Assembly (NCBI GenBank): GCA_951217055.1
Contig: OX578276.1
Coordinates: 151,335,012 to 151,399,011 of the forward strand
Direction of reading: 5' to 3'
From: Gerris lacustris
Taxonomy: Eukaryota > Arthropoda > Insecta > Hemiptera > Gerridae
DNA: 64,000 bases
Shown piece by piece: positions 57,004 through 64,000 of this stretch. The position numbers were made by a program, and so were the translations under genes. Position 1 is the first letter of the stretch, and the number at the start of each line of letters is the position of its first letter. The notes under the pieces are model-generated. The model ran no database searches, was not told the DNA's origin, and saw only the letters and a program-made list of their open reading frames with translations.

Positions 57004-57290
57004 ATTTTTTACTCCAGATATCCTGATTGATCAGTAACATCATTAGGTTATAGAGGACGAAAGATCAGCTACTTTACTCATCTAATTGATCTGATCATCA
57101 GTGTAAAACATGTCTTAATTCTCTGATGATTGAACCTGATATGTCGATGTTTTGACCTAGGTTCCAGGCGAGTTAAACAAACGCTAATCTCTCGACTTCA
57201 CTGACCGCAGTTAACCTTATAATGTCCTAGAACTATCTGGAACTATTTTGAGAGAAACGACAAAAGTGAAACTATTAAGAAAAATTTCCG
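57004..57290. other. Spacer, no gene seen
   Basis: Non-repetitive DNA. Confidence 0.35.
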
Positions 57291-57485
57291 AAAATCTGAA
57301 TGGAAGCTGGTGTAGCTCAAGATCATCTGGTGGAGATAGACATTATTTTATCCCTCCAGGATATCCGAACTTATTTAAAAACTAGAATACAGCAGGTCAA
57401 AACCCACATTTGACTCTAGCGACGTTTAGAGGAACAAGAAATTAAACTACAACTATCCCCTCTCTCCGAGAATCGAACTCAGATG
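57291..57485 (-). mobile_element. tRNA-derived SINE (Rep-S3), 3' part
   Basis: On the minus strand the tRNA-like head (AACTCTAGGTCATCTGAGTT plus CGATTCTCGGAGAG, a B box) begins at about 58960, is cut by the hAT element, and resumes here. The tail runs to about 57300. Confidence 0.6.
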
Positions 57486-58882
57486 CAGGGCCGCAGCTAC
57501 ATATTTTGCCAGGAGGGGCAAGCCCTAATTTTGCCGCCCCCTTCCACCACTTTATCCTAGCAATTCGCCAATAACTATTACTCCTACTCCTAAGTCAGCT
57601 TGTGAAAAATCTTGAAATATTTATTAATATTTGAGATAAAATATAAAATCATGATTGAAGTTGATAACTAAGTTTTATTTGAAAATGAGAAACGAAACAA
57701 TTCAAGTAAAATCTTTTTAATATACCAGAAAATATTATACATTATACATAAAACAATTCTTCCAAAAACTAAAAGTGTATTAATGTAAATTTGACTTTTC
57801 GGCTGCAAATGTTTTGATTATTTTTTTTCGATGCTCTTTGATGTTTAATGGAAAAGAGACTTAAATCATCAGAGACATCGAAAAGAAACAACTAAACTCT
57901 AGTAAATTAAAATCCATTTTTAAATAATAAACTCCTGTTCAGTTCATTTAAAATAGATGCCAGTCCTACTAATCTCTCTTCTGTCATACATGAACCTAAC
58001 CCAAAGGGGGGCCCGGGGGGCCTCCCCCGGAAAATTTTGGAAAATTAGGTTCAAAATGGTGAATTTTGGGCCTTTTTTAGAGCTTTTTCAGCTAAAAATA
58101 AAGCAGTTTGTTTAAAATTGTTTCTGCAGAATTTTTAAAACATTTATTAACTAAATCGGTTTTTAGACTAAAAAAAAAGTTTTACCTTTAACGCTATACT
58201 ATGCTATTAATTCTTCCTGATTCATTATGAAATACCTTCACAACGTCCTATACAGCAACTGAACTAGGGGATACACTCTCAACTGAGTATATAAACGAAC
58301 AACCATTAAGGTATGCAAATAAACAAACACAAAATAGTTCAATGTTTGTATCCCACGTAAATATGTAAGTATGGGAATCCCAGTTTTAAATGTTAATATT
58401 AACTTGACTATTGATCCATAAACAATAATAATTTATTTTCAAAATAATTATATTATTAGTTTTAAATGAGATCTCTCCTAATTTAAATTATTCATCTATC
58501 TTTCTATGTAAAAACATTGACTTATTGGTGGGCAAGTATCTTGCGGCGCCCCTCCAGGCTCTAGCGCCCTAGGGTCGCGCCGGCCCTGTTTAGTTCGTAG
58601 GAATAGGGCGCGCATCGTCGAGACGGACTACGCGAAAACTACACTGTGACCCGACCTTGCAATAGGGAATTAAGAAGGCATCTACTCACTGACAGTACTG
58701 CGTTCATATCGCTCACTCTCATCTGCCTAGCTCGCATGCCGCCCTCTACACCTACATCACTGTGTCATATTACAGGTCTTAAATTAGTTAAATAAATTTA
58801 AAGTCTGTAATCATTTTGCCGCCCCCTACATTTTGCCGCCCGGGGCAGAAGACCCCCCCTGCCCCCCCTAGCTGCGGCCCTG
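57486..58882. mobile_element. Non-autonomous hAT-type element, 1.4 kb, with 8-bp TSD
   Basis: Terminal inverted repeats CAGGGCCGCAGCTA / TAGCTGCGGCCCTG. The perfect 8-bp duplication CTCAGATG lies at 57478-57485 and 58883-58890. Sub-terminal GCCCC-rich words (TTTTGCCGCCCCC) occur at both ends. It is inserted exactly inside the B-box region of SINE Rep-S3. There is no transposase; the 99-codon ORF over the right end is chance. Confidence 0.93.
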
Positions 58883-58890
58883 CTCAGATG

Positions 58891-58965
58891 ACCTAGAGTT
58901 TGGAACTTGTTTCCAGAAAGGAAAGTATAATAATAACAAAATAACCTGTAGGAAGATCGTAGGTA
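58891..58965 (-). mobile_element. SINE Rep-S3, 5' part
   Basis: Continuation of the SINE interrupted by the hAT element (TTGTTTCCAG, CCAAACTCTAGGTCATC region). Confidence 0.5.
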
Positions 58966-59879
58966 GAGTTGTTTTGTTACAAAGCCAAGCGACCGTAAAT
59001 TTCGACTAATTATGATTCTCGTAGCGTACATGTACGCTTTGTATTTATTGTGTAAACTAAATACAATACGCACGCATATTGTTACATGATTCCCCATTAT
59101 TTATGTTTTGCCATTACGTGACTTATGCTTCACTAAATTAACATAATATACAAAGCAATGAGTAGAAGTAATTAAGAATATGTTTATTTAACCATCAAAT
59201 TACCGAAATATACAAGCAACGATATGTATCGTATTATAATGGAAAATGAATAATTATGTAACTAAAATATATCACAAATAATATTAAAAACTTAATATTT
59301 AAGCTAAAGAAACTACTATAGATATAATTTATCAAACATATTCTAAAAATATGTTAGAGGTCAGAGTTCGATTCCACTCCAGGTAGGACTATATTTATAG
59401 CAATTTATTATCATAATGTCCAATAGTAATTTAATATAACAACGAAAAAACTGTGAGAACGGACGACAGAGTAATTAAGTATGAAAGAAAGTTTGTGTTC
59501 TTTTCAAAAATTATTTATATTTTCGGATGAATTCAAAGTAAATAAAACTCGTGGGTGAATTATAATAATGAACAAGGTAATTATGAAGCCAACATTATGA
59601 GAATGTAATTTTAAACAACTCAGTTTTCTGGAGAAATACACGTCATAAAGAGTTTCGCTTCAACTAGTGGAATTTTCAGGGGTGTTAAAGTTAACATCGC
59701 GATTCACAAGTTAATATCGCGATGCACAAGTTAACATTGTGATACACTACACCACTATACAAATGTTTCCATTATTTTGGACTTTAATCCCTTCGTGATG
59801 CAGTTTACACCGGAAACCAAGCTGTTTATTAGAAGGAATCACTCACAAGCCTATGCAATAGAATATAATATTTTTACAA
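58966..59879. other. Spacer with tRNA-like B-box fragment
   Basis: At 59350-59385 GGTCAGAGTTCGATTCCACT resembles a tRNA T arm without an A box, probably a SINE scrap. At 59695-59740 the phrase CACAAGTTAATATCGCGATG is repeated in short tandem. No gene. Confidence 0.4.
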
Positions 59880-60005
59880 GTTATTGGTAGTATTCATACT
59901 ACGGAACGTTTAAATTTAAATCAAATTATAATTACTATTTACAAAGGGAAACAGACAGAGAAAAATAGACTTCAGTGCCGGGACTCGAACCACGGACCTC
60001 CCCGT
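59880..60005 (-). mobile_element. SINE Rep-S1 fragment
   Basis: TTGGTAGTATTCATACTACG, AAATCAAATTATAATTACTA, GACAGAGAAAAATAGAC and a B-box-containing stretch (GGTTCGAGTCCCGGCAC on the minus strand) match the copy at 13137-13406. Confidence 0.65.
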
Positions 60006-60079
60006 AATATAATAAACTTATTTGGATTAAACATCAGCTGTTGTTGAATACAAAGAAACTGTCTCTTCACGTAAAATAA

Positions 60080-60665
60080 TAAACTGCCAATTAGTGTGGC
60101 ACATAGCTTCCTCGCATCCTATCACGTTGGCACTTTATTATAATATTATGCTTTAAAAGGCCATTATTGTCTATTTAATTTAATTGTTTCCCTCTTTTTT
60201 TTTTTTGTGACAAAATGGTTTTGATTTTTTACATGAATTAAAGTATCAATTAAGCAAAAGTTAAAGAGCGCAGGTGATTCAAATTAATCGGGCTATCTGC
60301 GGGTTACTTTCAATGAACTATAAAAGTTCATATAAATCAGATAAGTATCTTTTAAAGATATAGGTGTAAATAAATGTATGTTAGTGCGCGTGTGGAAGAG
60401 AAATAAATGAGCGCAGAAGGTTAAAACTTATATGGACCAACAATAAGCTAATTATGACCTACCATACAAATTTCATTACAATCAGACGCGTAGCTTATAA
60501 GATATGTTATTTCACAAAAATTGAGCTACAGGCAGACACGGAACCAAACACATGTTCCCTGATTTCAGAAACGGATTTCTGTCTTGGAATTTTTTAGACA
60601 AAAATATGTCATTCTTCAGAACGATCACATGGCTTTCGTTACCTTCGGTAAGCTTGGAAGCAAAA
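60080..60665 (-). mobile_element. Rep-A copy, near complete
   Basis: From AACTGCCAATTAGTGTGGCA to the terminal hairpin GCTTTCGTTACCTTCGGTAA, reverse orientation. Confidence 0.83.
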
Positions 60666-60668
60666 CAG

Positions 60669-60682
60669 AAATAATAATAATG

Positions 60683-60715
<33 letters not shown>
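60669..60715. repeat. (TAA)n microsatellite
   Basis: About 45 bases of AAT/TAA units directly at the Rep-A end. Confidence 0.9.
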
Positions 60716-61345
60716 GAAAACACGTAGATAACGCTACGATTCCCATTCGTGTTCTCCTGTCTCTAAATAAACCGCGATTCTCATCAATTAGTCCCAATTA
60801 AGAATGTAATTATATATCTGGGATACATCTTCCAAGCCAATTAAGCCTATATTGTTCAATTTGTCCATAAAAGCAGAATAGCCTTTCAGATTCTGCATCG
60901 AAATCATACTTATTGCAGAATTTAATTCATCTTATAGCATCATAAAAGACATATATGCTATAAAAGACATAAGTCAATGTATTGAAGCTCTAAGACCTAT
61001 TAGTATTCAGGTTGTTCCCATAAGTTCTTATGAACCAATAAAACTCACCTCATCAAGCCATATCTAGTGAAATAATCACCTGAACAAGTTTTATTTCAAA
61101 GTTAAGCCTTAATCGGTCAAGTCAGTATACCTCTGACGCATCACATAATCTATATAAAGCTTTTGAAGATACAATTTTGAAATTTGTAAGATAGATAACC
61201 CTAATTGATAATCCTATATAATAGATATTCCTATCTAATATAAATACCTGCTTAAAAATATTTCTTCGATATGACCCTTTGCGCAAAGATAAATTCTTCA
61301 AATTTTTACTTGGTGCGTTTTTTCCTATTGACCTACAATCTTGAC
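60716..61345. other. Spacer, no gene seen
   Basis: A good minus-strand donor-like word (GAGGTGAGTTTTA at about 61050) has no coding sequence before it. Confidence 0.35.
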
Positions 61346-61349
61346 ATTG

Positions 61350-61640
61350 CTACTTCCCGGCTTTCCAAAGCCAACTGAAGCTATGTGATGGTTTGAAGAA
61401 CGAAAATATTGCGTCACCAACTCTGTTTGTCTGTTGCTCCGCTTGTCAGTCACTCATTTTTTGCGAATCAACATAAAAACAACAACTACTCCCGATTTTA
61501 TTGAAATTTAGATGTTAGGTCATAATTAGCTCATTGTTGGTCCCATATAAGTTTCAACCTTCTGCGTCCATTTGTTTCTCTTACATGCACACAAACATAC
61601 ATTAACTTACATTTATATCTTTAAAATAATAGCCTTGATC
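61350..61640 (+). repeat. Rep-A fragment
   Basis: The diverged hairpin (CTTCCCGGCTTTCC..AACTGAAG) and body to ACATACATTAACTTACA. The 3' half is missing. Confidence 0.65.
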
Positions 61641-61780
61641 TTGTAGTATTTAGTCTTTATAAGTACTCATCCCTTCAAAATTTTAAAATAAAAATATTAG
61701 AATGTAGACTTTACAAACATACTACATACTATTCTACAGTAGCTGTGCAACTTCAATTCTAAATTTAAGTCAGAGAGCCA

Positions 61781-62095
61781 GCGTGGCCGTGTGGGTTAAA
61801 CCACGTCTGCTCGGCCATCACTGAATCTTGAGTAGAACGAAACGGGGTTCGATTCCTCGCCGTGACGCTCTAATTTATATGGCTCACTAATGATCACATC
61901 ATACTCGCTTCGGCGGTACTATGTACAGAGGTATGATGTGTGAAGTGGCTGCAACTCTCTACCGCGGGGCGTAAAAAGGGCCTAAGTGATGGCCTAATTG
62001 CAAGGTTCGAACAAGTGGTTCGTCCTACCCGTTCTAGTAGAAACTTAAGTCATATCCAACCCAATATAGTGTTGGAGGACAGCAGTAATATACAA
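61781..62095 (+). mobile_element. tRNA-derived SINE (Rep-S4)
   Basis: Head with an A-box-like GTGGCCGTGTGGGTTAAACC and B box GGGGTTCGATTCCTCGCC, then a conserved-looking tail (TGTGTGAAGTGGCTGCAACT, GGTTCGAACAAGTGGTTCG). About 300 bp, ending in an A-run near 62100. The ORF at 61940 runs through it by chance. Confidence 0.65.
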
Positions 62096-62575
62096 TTAAA
62101 AAAAAAACATATTAGAAAAATCTTTCAGAATAACTATTTAATAAACAAATCTTTAAAAATATTCTAAATATATTAGTTTATACTTTTAAACTGCTAAATT
62201 TGTAATGATCATTTACTTCAATTGTTTTTTTCACTATCTACTTATTCCAAATCCAATACAATGAAAAAAAAGAATTGTACATGAACTAGGAAGTAAATGA
62301 TACATAGCGTGTGACTAAGAGGTCGTATATAATGTAGGCGTATATATGTAGGGCGTATATAATGTACAGTAATGCTGTGTATGTACAGTGTATGGAGACC
62401 ACGTGAGTAAAACAGTAACCGGTTCCAGCTAATTAAATAAATTGAACTATTTTTAAATAATTTACATTAATTACTATTATATTCCAAGTTAAGGGTAATT
62501 AATTATATATGTATTCTTTTTCTCTTTATATAATTTAAATTTTGAGCTATAGTTTATCAGCAGTTTGAAAGTATG
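62096..62575. other. Spacer
   Basis: At 62325-62400 GGCGTATATAATGTA-like words are repeated. Nothing else recognised. Confidence 0.4.
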
Positions 62576-62579
62576 GCAG

Positions 62580-62745
62580 ATTCACCTATAATGTATATGC
62601 ATTGGATTTTATTCATGTTTGGATGGTAGGACATAATTAGCCCATTATTGGTCCCATATAAGTTTCAACCTTCTGCGCCTATTTGTTTCTCTTCATCATG
62701 CGCAGAAACATACATTTATTTACACCTATATATCTGTACGAAATT
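62580..62745 (+). repeat. Rep-A internal fragment
   Basis: TGGATGGTAGGACATAATTA, CCCATATAAGTTTCAACCTT and ACATACATTTATTTACACCT are the central Rep-A words. Both ends are missing. Confidence 0.65.
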
Positions 62746-62869
62746 TGCACCATTCTGATGTGGTTGGCTTTATAAATATAAATAGATATTAAATGTTTGT
62801 GAGTGGCGCAACAAATCCTGTAACGCTTTGATCTTATATAATTATATAAGTAATCATTTAAAAGGGGTT

Positions 62870-63075
62870 GGCGTGTCGCCACCTCAGCTTTATAAACCTT
62901 TTAATGACTTGGCGAAGTGGCGTCCGGATAGACGCCACTTCACTTCAACAACAACTTACTAAATTACAATGTCGGGTGAAAATCAAATATTAGGCCCCTT
63001 GAAGGAGTCAGGAATCGAACCCAGAACTCCCATTTGATGACTGCAAACGTTAGCAATGAGCTACCGGACACCAAC
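62870..63075 (-). mobile_element. tRNA-derived SINE (Rep-S2)
   Basis: On the minus strand GGTGTCCGGTAGCTCATTGC (A box) and CTGGGTTCGATTCCTGAC (B box), then CAAGGGGCCTAATATTTG and a tail with an inverted pair (AAGTGGCGTC..GACGCCACTT). Same family as 34115-34425. Confidence 0.65.
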
Positions 63076-64000
63076 ATAATATCATATCATTTACATTTAT
63101 TAATAGTAGAACATACACAGCCAATATAATCAATATGTCAAATTCAAAGACATAGATCCCAATGAATACAACTATTGTTTTGAAATTTATAACCAACCGA
63201 ATTTAATTTTATGACTTTTAATTGTTTTAAAAATTTTAAAGAGACATTAAAATTTAAAATAGGGCAACAAAATATGAAGAGAGAAAATGTATTGTTAATT
63301 AGTAAAACCAAAAAATTGTTGACGTATTTACATAAAAAAAAACTCCTTCTTTTAATATAAGGATCTGAAGGAAATCGTCTCTCCTCTTAAATGTCAGCTT
63401 TCGATCTTCATTAAAGGCAATTATTAGTATATTATTGAGAAATTAATTACGAAACAAATTAATTAATTAATTATAGAGTGGTAAGTCTATATTAATAACC
63501 ACAGCCTTGGCTGATTTAATCTTAGTGTTAAACAAAATCACTAATTATTGTAAAACTTATTTTTATTATTGTTGATTAATAAATTTTTTATTCATTCAAA
63601 TTGTAAATATACTTCAAAGTCTAACTACAACAATGATGACCGACGTAACACATGATTTGTTTATAAGTGCAAAATAATGAATTAGTAATTAATAAATATT
63701 AATTATTGTAGAGAAATGTATCCTAACTGTGGACATTCCTAAAAAAAATAAATAAATAATAACAACAATAAAAAAAATAATAAAAAAATAAATTTGATTC
63801 CTATTAAGTATTTATGTAATGTTTATATAAAAATAATTACTCGTTAGGATTAACAGAAAAAAAATTTAACGTACTTTAAAATATTTACTATTCACAAAAC
63901 TTTATAATTAAATTGTTTAAATGTTGTTTTGTTTAAATAAGTATTAATATAAAATACGAATCGACAATTTTAAAATTTGTTAACAACTTGGTTCTATTGT
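63076..64000. other. AT-rich intergenic DNA
   Basis: No gene or recognisable repeat; very AT-rich with A-runs. Confidence 0.4.

Noticed and set aside
61045..61160. First exon of obst-A at the GAGGTGAGT donor
   Set aside because: No ATG-started hydrophobic reading frame precedes the donor.

Overview
The window looks like nuclear DNA of an arthropod, most likely an insect. The reasons are three peritrophin-type chitin-binding exons of the cuticle gene obstructor-A, spliceosomal introns with GT..AG borders, and very AT-rich intergenic DNA packed with DNA transposons, inverted-repeat elements, tRNA- and 5S-derived retroposons and minisatellites. Nothing here fixes the order or species. No rRNA gene, intact tRNA gene, CRISPR array or virus was recognised.

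Three host transcription units can be supported. (1) At 803-854 on the minus strand lies a first coding exon: a signal peptide followed by a phase-1 donor, behind a GC-richer leader at 855-1062. The rest of that gene lies left of the window. (2) On the plus strand an ankyrin-repeat protein of about 265 residues is made from a 13-base start exon (10430-10442) and one large exon (28934-29718). They are separated by an 18.5 kb intron full of mobile elements. (3) On the minus strand obstructor-A (CPAP3-A) runs from 51569 to 38321. Exons 51360-51569, 47908-48114 and 44519-44732 encode the three chitin-binding domains, and 38321-38408 encodes the tail. All splice phases agree. Its signal-peptide exon was not securely found.

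Nearly everything else is repeat. The dominant family, called Rep-A here, has about sixteen copies or fragments. Complete copies have inverted ends beginning ACTGCCAATTAGTGTGGCAC, a GCTTCCG..CGGAAGC hairpin and no coding capacity. Other clear elements are three hAT-type insertions with perfect 8-bp target duplications (18937-22382, 27566-27690, 57486-58882), a broken hAT transposase (2975-3504), large palindromic elements (15.8-18.7, 36.2-36.9, 41.2-42.3, 43.0-44.4, 46.4-47.6 and 49.2-50.9 kb), a 38.6-40.1 kb element with a small ORF, a Helitron-like element (48.2-49.2 kb), and an ~840-bp retroposon carrying a 5S-rRNA-like segment (7.9 and 25.3-26.1 kb, and 41.1-42.9 kb without that segment). 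Several tRNA-derived SINEs and many tandem arrays complete the picture.

Region by region: 0-9.3 kb holds the secreted-protein exon and Rep-A clusters; 9.3-30 kb the ankyrin gene and its repeat-filled intron; 30-38 kb satellites and SINEs; 38-52 kb obstructor-A with its introns; 52-64 kb a possible upstream exon, a 1.2 kb pyrimidine minisatellite, a hAT element inside a SINE, and further Rep-A copies. The most interesting leads are hammerhead-ribozyme-like cores at 43466-43498 (with a mirror copy) and 45978-46002, the 5S-headed retroposon with a conserved 3' hairpin, the crossed inverted repeats at 49.2-50.9 kb, and the small ORF shared by two dispersed copies at 14444 and 38957.
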